Below, in pieces: positions 32,649-42,420 of a DNA stretch of 64,000 nt. The position numbers and the translations under genes were made by a program. The number at the start of each line of letters is the position of its first letter. Position 1 is the stretch's first letter. Source of the stretch: Faecalicatena sp. Marseille-Q4148. GTDB taxonomy: Bacteria > Bacillota > Clostridia > Lachnospirales > Lachnospiraceae. Under the pieces are notes generated by a model. That model saw only the letters and a list, made by a program, of their open reading frames with translations, was not told the origin of the DNA and did no database searches. The DNA is taken from positions 1,934,046 to 1,998,045 of the forward strand of contig CP073692.1 in NCBI GenBank assembly GCA_018228665.1, in the 5' to 3' direction.

Positions 32649-32698
32649 TATGAATATTTATAAGTAGTCCCTTTCTTCCGTTGTTTCAGTTCTGTCAA

Positions 32699-34441
32699 TC
32701 ATGACAGCAACGGTTCTTCCTCAAACCGGATACCGTCACCGGCTTTTCCATCTGTTTCAAATACGATGATCTCATTCTTTCCTTCTCGAAGAAGCGGCGC
32801 CGGAATATACAGCCGTTTCTGTGGTCCGATCTCCCAAAAACGTCCCAGATTTTTTCCATTGATAAATACACAACCATGCCCAAATCCCGGAAGCTCCAGA
32901 AACGTATCCGCTGGCTCGTCAACTGTTAATTCAAAATGATAAAATGCCGGACCTTCTTTATATTCCTTTGAGAAATCCACTTTCTCAATATTATTCAGAG
33001 GAAGCGGGTAAATATCCCATCCATTCTGGAATGCCCAGTTAAACCAGACGCCTTTCGTAATCCCTTTCTTCTGATCTTCAATCTGCTGCCCGTAATTGAC
33101 GCGGCCAAGATTCTCCATCAAAATATCAAACTGTGCGCCTTCCCGCTCCAGATGAAGTTCTTCATTTTTCTCCAGTTCTTTGTCATATCGGATTTCTACC
33201 TGCTTCTCATCTGCAAAGATATTTGCCCGGTCACCTCCGCCCATGATTTTAAATTCACTGAAATCTTTCTGTGTGCCAAGTTTTGTCCGGTAAAGGATAA
33301 ATCCATAGTCTTGTCCCACTTCTTCCATGGACTGTGTCCACTGACTATGTACCGGTGTTGAAAGATCATCAAGGACAGAAAAAAGACTCACTTTCTTATC
33401 TGCCTGTACGTTTCCATAAGCTTTTCGTTTAATCTTTGTTGTAAACTCTACTTCCGGAATCTCTGTATATTTACTGATCACATCACGGAAACGGAAATAT
33501 TTCTCTGTCATGCGTCCATCTTCTGACAGTACCGCATCATAATCGTAAGATGTCGTATCCGGTGTCAGACATGAGGCATAATTGGAACCATTCATAAATC
33601 CAAAATTTGTGCCTCCGTGGAACATATAGAAATTAACATTTCCCTGCTGCAGCATCTCATCCAGATCTTTTACATTCTGTTCCAGATCCGATGTCATATG
33701 TGTTTCTCCGCCCCAGTGATCAAACCATCCTGCCCAAAACTCCATACACATAAGTGGCTGATCACCGATATATTCTTTCAGAAACTGAAATCTGTCTTTT
33801 GTATTCGAGCCAAAATTAGCTGTTGCCCATACGCCTTCCATCGTTCCCTTATCCATCATCTCTTTTCGCGGTCCATCCGCAGTAAAAAATGGAACTTCTG
33901 CACCGTTTTCCCGCATAAGAGATGCCAGATGTTTCAGATATTCTTTATCTGTTCCGTAGGAGCCATATTCATTTTCAACCTGCATAAGAATAATCGGGCC
34001 ACCCTTTGTGCATTGAAGCGGCGTCAATATTTTGAACAGCTCTTTATAATAGCTTGCAACACAATCCATGTACACCGGGTTGTCTGTGCGCAGGCGAATT
34101 CCCGGCTTTGTCAAAAGCCAGGATGGAAAACCGCCAAACTCCCACTCTGCACAAATATACGGTGACGGTCTCACAATGACCCACAGTCCAAGCTCCCCGG
34201 CTGTCCTGATAAATCTTCCAAGATCTGCTATTCCCTCAAAGCAGAATTCGTTCTCTCTTGGTTCATGTACATTCCAGGCCACATACGTTTCCACAGTATT
34301 ACAGCCCATCGCTTTTAATTTTTCCAGACGGTCACGCCAATATTCCGGCACAACGCGATAATAATGGATTGCTCCTGAAATAATCTGAAAAGGTTCTCCA
34401 TCCAGATACAATTTATCTTTTACTTCAAATCTGTGGTTCAT
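32699..34441 (-). CDS. Beta-galactosidase, glycoside hydrolase family 35
   Basis: This 580-residue protein begins at 34441 (MNHRFEVKDKLYLDG) after a GGAGG site; it has no signal peptide, so it acts in the cytoplasm. GH35 hallmarks are FQIISGAIHYYRV near the start, the acid/base glutamate in QVENEYGSYG and the nucleophile in MCMEFWAGWFDHWG. C-terminal beta-sandwich domains end with LPGFGHGCVFINGKNLGRFW. It removes terminal beta-linked galactose. It is 27 nt after topB, at the end of a run of minus-strand genes. Confidence 0.92.
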   Translation of the reverse strand: MNHRFEVKDKLYLDGEPFQIISGAIHYYRVVPEYWRDRLEKLKAMGCNTVETYVAWNVHEPRENEFCFEGIADLGRFIRTAGELGLWVIVRPSPYICAEWEFGGFPSWLLTKPGIRLRTDNPVYMDCVASYYKELFKILTPLQCTKGGPIILMQVENEYGSYGTDKEYLKHLASLMRENGAEVPFFTADGPRKEMMDKGTMEGVWATANFGSNTKDRFQFLKEYIGDQPLMCMEFWAGWFDHWGGETHMTSDLEQNVKDLDEMLQQGNVNFYMFHGGTNFGFMNGSNYASCLTPDTTSYDYDAVLSEDGRMTEKYFRFRDVISKYTEIPEVEFTTKIKRKAYGNVQADKKVSLFSVLDDLSTPVHSQWTQSMEEVGQDYGFILYRTKLGTQKDFSEFKIMGGGDRANIFADEKQVEIRYDKELEKNEELHLEREGAQFDILMENLGRVNYGQQIEDQKKGITKGVWFNWAFQNGWDIYPLPLNNIEKVDFSKEYKEGPAFYHFELTVDEPADTFLELPGFGHGCVFINGKNLGRFWEIGPQKRLYIPAPLLREGKNEIIVFETDGKAGDGIRFEEEPLLS

Positions 34442-34468
34442 TTCTTTATGCCTCCGTATCATGTATTT

Positions 34469-36661
34469 TTATTTCTCCGGCAGATTTAAGTTTGCAAGCG
34501 CTGCTGCAAATGCATTATTGATCGGCTCCGCCGCCTCTTTCTTCTGTTGGTTTAGATATTTCTGTACGTCTCTCTTGCTGACGCCTTTTCCTTCCTTCGC
34601 CCGTCTCGCCTCAAATGCAGACAGTTTCTCCTTATAGCCGCATGCACAAATAAATGTCTGAGCATCGCCTTTTCCATAAAGTTCCATTCGTTTATGGCAT
34701 TTCGGGCATCTTGCATTTGTCGTGCGTGCCACAGTCTCCCGATAACCGCACTCTCTATCCTGACAGACTAACATCCTGCTGTTTTTTCCATTTACAGCCA
34801 ACATCGGTTTCCCACACTGCGGACATTTCTTATTCGTTACATTATCATGGCGAAATGTACCTTTCCCCAGCTTGATCTCTTCTACGATTTCCTGCGTATA
34901 CGCATCAATTTCCCGCATAAATGTACTTGCTTTCATCTGACCTTTCGCGATCTTAGAAAGTTTCATCTCCCAGTCTGCAGTCAGCTCCGGCTGTTTTAAT
35001 CCCTCCGGTACGAGTTCCAGTAACTGTTTTGCCTTCGATGTAATAAAAATATCTTTGCCCCGCTTCTCCATCAGAAAACTGTTAAACAGCTTCTCAATAA
35101 TATCCGCGCGGGTTGCCACCGTTCCAAGTCCTCCGGTTTCTCCCAGTGTCTTTGCCGCCTTTGCGTCTTTCGTTGTCATATATTTTACCGGATTTTCCAT
35201 AGCGGAAAGAAGGGTTGCCTCATTAAACGGCGCCGGCGGCTTCGTCTTTCCTTCTGCAATTTCGTAGCGCAGTACCGGAATCTGATCTCCGGTTTCTACA
35301 TTCGGAAGTATTTGATCTCTCAGATCATCTGTTTCCTCTTCCTGCTCCCATTCCTCTTCATACGCAGCCAGCCAGCCGGATTTCTTCATCGTCTTACCCT
35401 TTGCCACAAATGTTTCACCGGCAGCTTCAGCTTTCAGCACTGTCTGCTCATATTCTGCTGCCGGCAGAAGCACTGCCGCAAATCTCCTTACAACAAGATC
35501 ATAGATTTTTCTCTCATCACTCGTCATATGCTCCAACTGTACAAACTGTTCTGTCGGTATAATTGCATGATGGTCGCTTACTTTAGCATCATTCACGAAA
35601 CGCTTGTCCGCCCGTATCTCCCGGTTGATCAGCGGTCCCGCCACTTTCCGGTATGGTCCGACACTGCACGCTTTTAAACGTTCTTTCAGTGTTCCGACAA
35701 CATCGGAACTTAAATATCTGGAGTCCGTTCTCGGATAAGTCAACACTTTGTGTTTCTCATACAGCCTCTGCATAATATTCAGTGTTTCCTTTGCCGAGAA
35801 CCCAAAACGCTTGTTAGCGTCTCTCTGAAGTTCTGTCAAGTCATAAAGCCCCGGCGCATACGTCTTTTTTGCTGTCCGCTCCACTTTTGTTATGACAAGA
35901 CTTTCTCCCTCCAGCCTTTTCTTCATCTGTTCTACCCGTGTTTTATCAAACGTGCGTCCGCTTCCCGACCGCTCATCCTGCCACTGGAACATAATTCCTT
36001 TTGATACCGCCTTCATACCATAATAACTCTGCGGTTTGAAATCCTTGATTTCCTCTTCTCTCTTTGCAATCATGGCAAGTGTCGGCGTCTGTACGCGGCC
36101 ACAGGAGAGTTGGGCATTATACTTACAAGTCAGTGCTCTCGTTCCATTCATTCCCACGAGCCAGTCAGCTTTTGCCCGGGCAGATGCCGCATGATAAAGA
36201 TTCTCGTAATCTTTTCCATCCTTCAAATTAGCAAATCCGTCCCGGATTGCTTTGTCTGTTACAGAAGAAATCCATAATCGCCGGATCGGTTTTGACACAT
36301 GGGCTTTCTCAAGGATCCACCGCGCCACAAGCTCTCCTTCCCGTCCTGCATCTGTCGCAATAATGATCTGAGACACATCTTTTCGAAAAAGCTGTGCCTT
36401 CACAAACTGGTATTGCTTCCCTGTCTGGCGAATCACTACTAATTTCCATTCTTTTGGCATCATCGGAAGATAATCCATCTTCCATTCTTTCCAGCCTGTT
36501 TCATATTCCTCCGGATCTGCCAGCGTCACAAGATGTCCAAGTCCCCATGTGACAATATATTTCTCCCCTTCAATCGCTCCCTGAATCTGCTTTTTACATC
36601 CAAGTACCCGGGCAATATCCCGGCCGACAGATGGTTTCTCCGCAATTACTAATGACTTCAT
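34469..36661 (-). CDS. topB: DNA topoisomerase III (type IA)
   Basis: This 730-residue protein has the TOPRIM domain (MKSLVIAEKPSVGRDIA, IATDAGREGELVARW), the active-site tyrosine in TYPRTDSRYLSS and a complete toroidal core. Its C-terminus carries two zinc-binding modules (CPQCGKPM...CQDRECGY and CPKCHKRM...CACGY). It relaxes and decatenates DNA. Although similar genes occur on mobile elements, this one lies outside the ICE. Its ATG overlaps the last base of the M28 peptidase stop (TAATG). Confidence 0.95.
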   Translation of the reverse strand: MKSLVIAEKPSVGRDIARVLGCKKQIQGAIEGEKYIVTWGLGHLVTLADPEEYETGWKEWKMDYLPMMPKEWKLVVIRQTGKQYQFVKAQLFRKDVSQIIIATDAGREGELVARWILEKAHVSKPIRRLWISSVTDKAIRDGFANLKDGKDYENLYHAASARAKADWLVGMNGTRALTCKYNAQLSCGRVQTPTLAMIAKREEEIKDFKPQSYYGMKAVSKGIMFQWQDERSGSGRTFDKTRVEQMKKRLEGESLVITKVERTAKKTYAPGLYDLTELQRDANKRFGFSAKETLNIMQRLYEKHKVLTYPRTDSRYLSSDVVGTLKERLKACSVGPYRKVAGPLINREIRADKRFVNDAKVSDHHAIIPTEQFVQLEHMTSDERKIYDLVVRRFAAVLLPAAEYEQTVLKAEAAGETFVAKGKTMKKSGWLAAYEEEWEQEEETDDLRDQILPNVETGDQIPVLRYEIAEGKTKPPAPFNEATLLSAMENPVKYMTTKDAKAAKTLGETGGLGTVATRADIIEKLFNSFLMEKRGKDIFITSKAKQLLELVPEGLKQPELTADWEMKLSKIAKGQMKASTFMREIDAYTQEIVEEIKLGKGTFRHDNVTNKKCPQCGKPMLAVNGKNSRMLVCQDRECGYRETVARTTNARCPKCHKRMELYGKGDAQTFICACGYKEKLSAFEARRAKEGKGVSKRDVQKYLNQQKKEAAEPINNAFAAALANLNLPEK

Positions 36662-37947
36662 TATGCTTCCTCTTTTGTCTTTCGTTTTAAATAAACGTCG
36701 ATATCTTCGACGATCTTCTCCGGAATCTTCTCAGGTACCGGAAATACTGCTGAATTTAACATCCGCTGGCAGAACAGCAGAATAAATGCTGTTGTGCGGG
36801 AAAGATTATCAAATCCTACCTGATTCAGATCATCATTTCGGTGATGGATCTTAACGCCTCCCTCGATTCCTACGCGGAAGAAATTTACTGCCGGGATTCC
36901 GGCATCCGTAAACGGAATCGAATCGCTTGAGTAAATGGACTGTCTTACTGTGATTGGAAAACCTACTTCCTTTGCAAGATAATCAATCATATGGCAAAGG
37001 CTCTGGTCTGCCATAACACACGCCTTATCTGCTCCCAGAAGCGGCGCTGCCAGATCTACATTGATCATAAAGCGAATCTGTTTCAGTTCCTCTTCATGAG
37101 CTTTCACAAATGCCTTGCTTCCCACAAGTCCTCTCTCTTCAGCTGAAAACCAGATAAATTTCAGATTTCGTTTTGCCGGATGTTCCTTAAAATATTTCAA
37201 AAGTTCAATCAAGATTGCCGAGCCGGCTCCATTGTCGTACACTCCCGGACTAAACTGCGCCGAATCATAATGTCCGCCAAGCACGATTGTTTCCCCGTTT
37301 TCTTCTGTTCCAGGCACTTCTGCAATAATGTTATGAGCCGGCCACTGTCCTTCTTCCTGTGTAAGCTTCAGTACAACTTCTTTCGGATTTTCTTTCACAA
37401 GCGCCAGCGCATCTTCTGCCCGAAGATTGATTCCCGGAATGACTCCGAATTTCCTTGCCCAGTCATAGAGTTCGCAGTCCGGAAGATCTGTTTTGCTGCG
37501 GTCATCAATAATTGTCCCGGTAAATGTAATAAAGCCTTTTACTTCTGCCCGAATCAATCTTTCATATACTTCCGGTGTCAGTCTCCGGTTCAGGAGAACA
37601 ATCTTTCCTTTCGCATCCATCAGATCTGCTTCTTCTGCATCCTGAGCATAATGAAACGGCGCCCAGATTCCGGATTCCGGTGTGGAACCGGACATCATGT
37701 ATCCTCCTGCCTCATAGGTTTTACCGCCAAATTTAAGTGATGCCTGGTGAATCACTGCATGATCCATCATAAATTCTTCTACTTCCGGTACGATTCCGAT
37801 TTTACGGATTTCACTGCAGATTAGCTGAACTGCTTCTAACTCTGCCGGTGTACAGCTTTCCCGGACAAAACTCAGTTTCTGCATTACATGAAATGCAAGT
37901 CTCCCTCTCTCTTCCTGCTTCTTTATTTCCACTTGCTTTTCTTCCAT
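36661..37947 (-). CDS. M28-family zinc aminopeptidase
   Basis: This 428-residue protein starts at 37947 after GGGAGGA. A protease-associated type domain (about 90-180) is set into an M28 peptidase. Zinc ligands lie in GGHYDSAQ, GVYDNGAGSA, FSAEERGLVGS, NVDLAAP and IHHRNDD. Such enzymes remove N-terminal amino acids from peptides. There is no signal peptide, so it is probably cytoplasmic. It lies between a GNAT gene and topB. Confidence 0.9.
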   Translation of the reverse strand: MEEKQVEIKKQEERGRLAFHVMQKLSFVRESCTPAELEAVQLICSEIRKIGIVPEVEEFMMDHAVIHQASLKFGGKTYEAGGYMMSGSTPESGIWAPFHYAQDAEEADLMDAKGKIVLLNRRLTPEVYERLIRAEVKGFITFTGTIIDDRSKTDLPDCELYDWARKFGVIPGINLRAEDALALVKENPKEVVLKLTQEEGQWPAHNIIAEVPGTEENGETIVLGGHYDSAQFSPGVYDNGAGSAILIELLKYFKEHPAKRNLKFIWFSAEERGLVGSKAFVKAHEEELKQIRFMINVDLAAPLLGADKACVMADQSLCHMIDYLAKEVGFPITVRQSIYSSDSIPFTDAGIPAVNFFRVGIEGGVKIHHRNDDLNQVGFDNLSRTTAFILLFCQRMLNSAVFPVPEKIPEKIVEDIDVYLKRKTKEEA

Positions 37948-37970
37948 GGCTCTTTCCTCCCTGTCATCTT

Positions 37971-38462
37971 CTATAATGTAATATAATATGGACAAATATC
38001 TTCATAGTGACCGTCTTTCATTCGAAAACCGCCTTTAATCACGCCAAGCTGCTCAAATCCAATCTTCTCATATAAATGTCTTGCAGCGCCGTTCGTACGA
38101 ACAACTGCATTAAACTGCAATACTCTGTATCCATAAATCTTCCCCTGCGCCATACAATCCCGGACAAGCATTTCACCGATGTGTTTTCCTCTGCTCTCCT
38201 TGTCTACCGCATAGCTCGCATTGCAGATATGTCCGCATCTTCCAACATTATTTGGATGCAGAATATATAATCCGTAAATTCTTCCGGTCTCTTTCTCTTC
38301 TGCCACCCCGGTATATGTCTGACTCTTAAAAAATTCCAGTCCGGTTTCTCTTGTCAATTCTTCTTCCTGCGGAAATGCAATTCCTTCTTCCACAATATCA
38401 TTCCAGATTCTGATCATCTGATCTAAATCCTCTTCCTCAAACTTCCGAACACAAATACTCAT
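37971..38462 (-). CDS. GNAT-family N-acetyltransferase
   Basis: This 163-residue protein shows the GNAT fold: an N-terminal VRKFEEEDLDQMIRIWND, the acetyl-CoA binding segment YAVDKESRGKHIGEMLVRDC, and a C-terminal NGAARHLYEKIGFEQLG. The substrate is not evident. It is the first gene of a minus-strand group with M28 peptidase, topB and GH35, with gaps of 23, 0 and 27 nt. Confidence 0.9.
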   Translation of the reverse strand: MSICVRKFEEEDLDQMIRIWNDIVEEGIAFPQEEELTRETGLEFFKSQTYTGVAEEKETGRIYGLYILHPNNVGRCGHICNASYAVDKESRGKHIGEMLVRDCMAQGKIYGYRVLQFNAVVRTNGAARHLYEKIGFEQLGVIKGGFRMKDGHYEDICPYYITL

Positions 38463-38609
38463 TTCCCTGCCTCCTTCTGGCTGATTTTTGAGATAATCAT
38501 TCGAATCATCTGCTAAAACTTTACTTCGCTACTGTCAAGTTTATCACATAGAAATGGAAAAGTACATGGATTTCCCTGAGACAAACTGCATGAAATTTTC
38601 TCAAAATTA

Positions 38610-38645
38610 TATACAAAATGGGCACAGCCCTTTCGGACTGCACCC
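38610..38645 (-). terminator. rpoC terminator
   Basis: On the minus strand an 11-bp stem (38620-38630 with 38635-38645, some G-U pairs) closes a GAAA loop, followed by ATTTTGT. It ends the rpoBC transcript. Confidence 0.85.
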
Positions 38646-38692
38646 ATCATTTATTTCCTTAATTCAATTAATTCATCACCATTGCAGTGATC

Positions 38693-41600
38693 TTATAATT
38701 CCTCATTTTCTGAAGCAATCGCTTCCGCTTCCACAGCAGTTTCTTCTACTGTTTCCACCGGTACAAACTCATCAGAAAATCCATCTCCAAATTCCACTGT
38801 TTCTTCTACAGCTGCTGCAGCTTCCTCGCCTTCTTCGAAGGCTTCTGCTTCTTCTTCCATGCCTGTATCAAGCTTAACGTCACGGTATTTTCTCATACCT
38901 GTTCCGGCTGGGATCAGCTTACCGATCAGAACGTTTTCTTTCAGACCGATCAGCGGATCGACTTTTCCTTTGATAGCAGCTTCTGTCAGAACTTTTGTTG
39001 TCTCCTGGAAAGAAGCAGCTGATAAGAATGAATTTGTTGCCAAAGAAGCTTTTGTGATACCAAGCATTACCTGCTCGCCTGTTGCCGGTTCTTTTCCGTC
39101 TGCAACCAGCTCTTTGTTCACTGCTTCAAAATCAAGAATATCAACCATTGTTCCCGGAAGGAATTCAGAATCTCCGTTTTCTTCGATACGGATCTTCTTC
39201 AGCATCTGGCGTACAATGACTTCGATATGCTTATCATTGATTTCTACACCCTGGAGACGGTATACTCTCTGAACTTCCTGGATCATGTAATCCTGAGCCG
39301 CTCTTAAGCCTTTAATTCTTAAGATATCGTGTGGGTTTACACTACCTTCTGTCAGCTCATCACCGGCTTCCAGAACAGCGCCGTCCTGAATCTTAATACG
39401 GGAACCGTATGGGATCAGGTATGCCTTTGTCTCGCCTGTTTCTTTATTTTCAACGATGATCTCACGTTTCTTCTTTGTATCATTAATTGTAGCTACACCG
39501 CCAAATTCTGTGATGATTGCAAGACCTTTCGGTTTTCTTGCCTCGAAAAGCTCTTCGACACGAGGAAGACCCTGTGTGATATCATCACCGGCTACACCAC
39601 CTGTATGGAATGTACGCATGGTCAGCTGTGTACCCGGCTCACCGATAGACTGTGCCGCGATAATTCCGACAGCCTCACCTACCTGTACCGGCTCACCTGT
39701 TGCCATGTTGGCACCATAACATTTTGCACAGATTCCGACACGGCTCTTACAGCTTAAGATTGTACGGATCTTTACTTTTGTCAGGTGTTCGCCATTCTCA
39801 TCTACACCATATTTCATAACGGCTTCTGCACGTTTTGGTGTGATCATATGGTTTGCTTTTACGATGACATTGCCATCTTTATCTTTAATTGTCTCACAGG
39901 AATAACGTCCTGTAATACGTTCCTGAAGGCTTTCGATCTCTTCATTTCCGTCCATAAATGCATGTACATACATTCCCGGAATCTCTTCGCCTTCTCCTGC
40001 ACAGTCCACTTCACGCACGATCAATTCCTGAGATACGTCAACAAGACGTCTTGTCAGGTAACCAGAGTCGGCTGTACGAAGCGCTGTATCGGAAAGACCT
40101 TTACGAGCACCGTGGGCAGACATGAAGTACTCCAATACGTCAAGTCCTTCACGGAAGTTAGACTTGATAGGGAGCTCGATCGTACGTCCTGTTGTATCAG
40201 CCATCAAACCACGCATACCTGCAAGCTGTTTGATCTGTTTGTCAGAACCACGGGCTCCGGAGTCAGCCATCATGTAAATATTATTGTATTTATCAAGACC
40301 GGAGAGCAGGGCTTCTGTCAGCGCCTCGTCAGTTGCCTTCCATGTCTCAACAACTTCTTTATAACGTTCTTCTTCTGTAATAAGACCACGTTTGAAGTTC
40401 TTTGTGATACGGTCTACGGTATCCTGTGCTTCCTGGATCATCTGCGGTTTCTGCGGCGGCACTGTCATATCGGAAATAGATACCGTCATAGCAGCTCTCG
40501 TAGAATATTTGTATCCGATCGCCTTTACATTATCCAATACTTCTGCAGTTGCTGTTGCACCATGCGTATTGATAACTTTCTCAAGAATCTTCTTCAACTG
40601 TTTCTTACCAACAAGGAAATCAATTTCCGGAAGAAGCTCGTTTCCTTCGATTGTTCTGTCGACAAATCCAAGATCCTGCGGAATGATCTCATTGAACAGA
40701 AGACGTCCAAGTGTAGACTCAATGGTTCCTGTCTTTGTCTCTCCGTCCGGAAGTGTCTTTGTCATACGAACTTTAATTCTGGAATGCAATTTGATGATAC
40801 CGTTTTCATAAGCAAGAATTGCTTCATTCACGCTCTTAAAGAACTTGCCTTCACCTTCTGCACCAGGTCTTTCCTGTGTCAGATAGTAAATACCAAGTAC
40901 CATATCCTGTGAAGGAACGGCTACCGGACCACCATCAGAAGGTTTCAAAAGGTTGTTCGGAGAGAGCAGAAGGAAACGGCACTCTGCCTGTGCTTCTACA
41001 GATAACGGAAGATGAACAGCCATCTGGTCACCGTCGAAGTCGGCGTTGAACGCTGTACAAACAAGCGGATGTAGTTTGATTGCCTTACCTTCTACAAGGA
41101 TCGGCTCAAATGCCTGAATACCAAGTCTGTGCAGTGTAGGAGCACGGTTTAGCATAACCGGATGCTCTTTAATAACGTCTTCTAAGACATCCCAAACTTC
41201 CGGCTGCAGACGCTCTACCATTTTCTTTGCATTCTTAATATTATGTGCTGTACCATTTGCCACAAGTTCTTTCATAACAAACGGCTTAAACAGCTCAATT
41301 GCCATTTCTTTCGGAAGACCACACTGATAAATCTTCAGTTCCGGTCCTACAACGATAACAGAACGTCCTGAATAGTCAACACGTTTACCGAGAAGGTTCT
41401 GACGGAAACGTCCTGATTTACCTTTCAGCATATCAGAAAGTGATTTCAAAGCTCTGTTTCCAGGTCCTGTTACCGGACGGCCGCGGCGGCCATTATCAAT
41501 CAGCGCATCAACAGCCTCCTGAAGCATTCTCTTCTCGTTGCGGACAATAATATCCGGAGCGCCGAGTTCAAGAAGTCTTCTCAGACGGTTGTTACGGTTG

Positions 41601-42406
41601 ATGATTCTTCTATATAAATCATTCAGGTCAGATGTTGCGAAACGTCCTCCGTCTAACTGAACCATTGGACGAAGATCCGGCGGGATAACCGGAATCACAT
41701 TCATGATCATCCACTCCGGCTTATTGCCTGATTCGCGGAACGCCTCAACTACTTCCAGACGTTTTACGATTCTTGCACGTTTCTGTCCGGTAGCGCCTTT
41801 CAGTCCTGCCTGTAATTCTTCATATTCTTTTTCAAGGTCAATTGCCTGTAAGAGTTCCTGAATGGCCTCTGCACCCATTCCGACACGGAAAGCGCTTCCC
41901 CATGTCTCTCTTGCTTCCTGGTACTCCTGTTCAGATAATACCTGTTTGTACTGAAGGCTTGTTTCTCCCTTATCAAGTACAATATAAGAAGCAAAGTAGA
42001 GCACTTTTTCAAGTGTTCTTGGAGACAGATCAAGAATCAGTCCCATACGGCTTGGAATTCCCTTGAAATACCAGATGTGTGACACCGGAGCAGCAAGGGC
42101 GATATGGCCCATGCGCTCACGACGTACACTTGCTTTTGTTACTTCAACGCCACAACGGTCGCAGACAACGCCTTTGTAGCGGATTTTTTTATATTTACCA
42201 CAGTGACATTCCCAGTCTTTGTTCGGCCCGAAAATTCTTTCGCAGAACAGACCGTCACGCTCTGGCTTCAGTGTTCTGTAGTTGATCGTCTCAGGTTTTG
42301 TAACCTCGCCTCTTGACCATTCCAGAATCTTCTCAGGTGATGCCAGTCCGATTTTGATCGCATCAAATGTCATTGGCTGATATGTTTCATTATTTGTTGC
42401 TGTCAT
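38693..42406 (-). CDS. rpoC: RNA polymerase beta' subunit
   Basis: This 1237-residue subunit has the N-terminal zinc site ([20 protein letters not shown]), the active-site motif [12 protein letters not shown] and the second zinc site ([13 protein letters not shown]). The trigger-loop/bridge region follows, with [10 protein letters not shown]. The C-terminus is an acidic tail rich in Glu, Ala and Val. It lies 14 nt downstream of rpoB in one operon. Several long open frames on the other strand within it are not genes. Confidence 0.98.
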   Translation of the reverse strand: MTATNNETYQPMTFDAIKIGLASPEKILEWSRGEVTKPETINYRTLKPERDGLFCERIFGPNKDWECHCGKYKKIRYKGVVCDRCGVEVTKASVRRERMGHIALAAPVSHIWYFKGIPSRMGLILDLSPRTLEKVLYFASYIVLDKGETSLQYKQVLSEQEYQEARETWGSAFRVGMGAEAIQELLQAIDLEKEYEELQAGLKGATGQKRARIVKRLEVVEAFRESGNKPEWMIMNVIPVIPPDLRPMVQLDGGRFATSDLNDLYRRIINRNNRLRRLLELGAPDIIVRNEKRMLQEAVDALIDNGRRGRPVTGPGNRALKSLSDMLKGKSGRFRQNLLGKRVDYSGRSVIVVGPELKIYQCGLPKEMAIELFKPFVMKELVANGTAHNIKNAKKMVERLQPEVWDVLEDVIKEHPVMLNRAPTLHRLGIQAFEPILVEGKAIKLHPLVCTAFNADFDGDQMAVHLPLSVEAQAECRFLLLSPNNLLKPSDGGPVAVPSQDMVLGIYYLTQERPGAEGEGKFFKSVNEAILAYENGIIKLHSRIKVRMTKTLPDGETKTGTIESTLGRLLFNEIIPQDLGFVDRTIEGNELLPEIDFLVGKKQLKKILEKVINTHGATATAEVLDNVKAIGYKYSTRAAMTVSISDMTVPPQKPQMIQEAQDTVDRITKNFKRGLITEEERYKEVVETWKATDEALTEALLSGLDKYNNIYMMADSGARGSDKQIKQLAGMRGLMADTTGRTIELPIKSNFREGLDVLEYFMSAHGARKGLSDTALRTADSGYLTRRLVDVSQELIVREVDCAGEGEEIPGMYVHAFMDGNEEIESLQERITGRYSCETIKDKDGNVIVKANHMITPKRAEAVMKYGVDENGEHLTKVKIRTILSCKSRVGICAKCYGANMATGEPVQVGEAVGIIAAQSIGEPGTQLTMRTFHTGGVAGDDITQGLPRVEELFEARKPKGLAIITEFGGVATINDTKKKREIIVENKETGETKAYLIPYGSRIKIQDGAVLEAGDELTEGSVNPHDILRIKGLRAAQDYMIQEVQRVYRLQGVEINDKHIEVIVRQMLKKIRIEENGDSEFLPGTMVDILDFEAVNKELVADGKEPATGEQVMLGITKASLATNSFLSAASFQETTKVLTEAAIKGKVDPLIGLKENVLIGKLIPAGTGMRKYRDVKLDTGMEEEAEAFEEGEEAAAAVEETVEFGDGFSDEFVPVETVEETAVEAEAIASENEEL

Positions 42407-42420
42407 ATTGGCACTCCCTT

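Noticed and set aside
39785..40912. Long plus-strand frame of 375 codons inside rpoC
   Set aside because: It is antisense to a highly conserved gene and is rich in Cys, Phe and Ile, as expected for a shadow frame.
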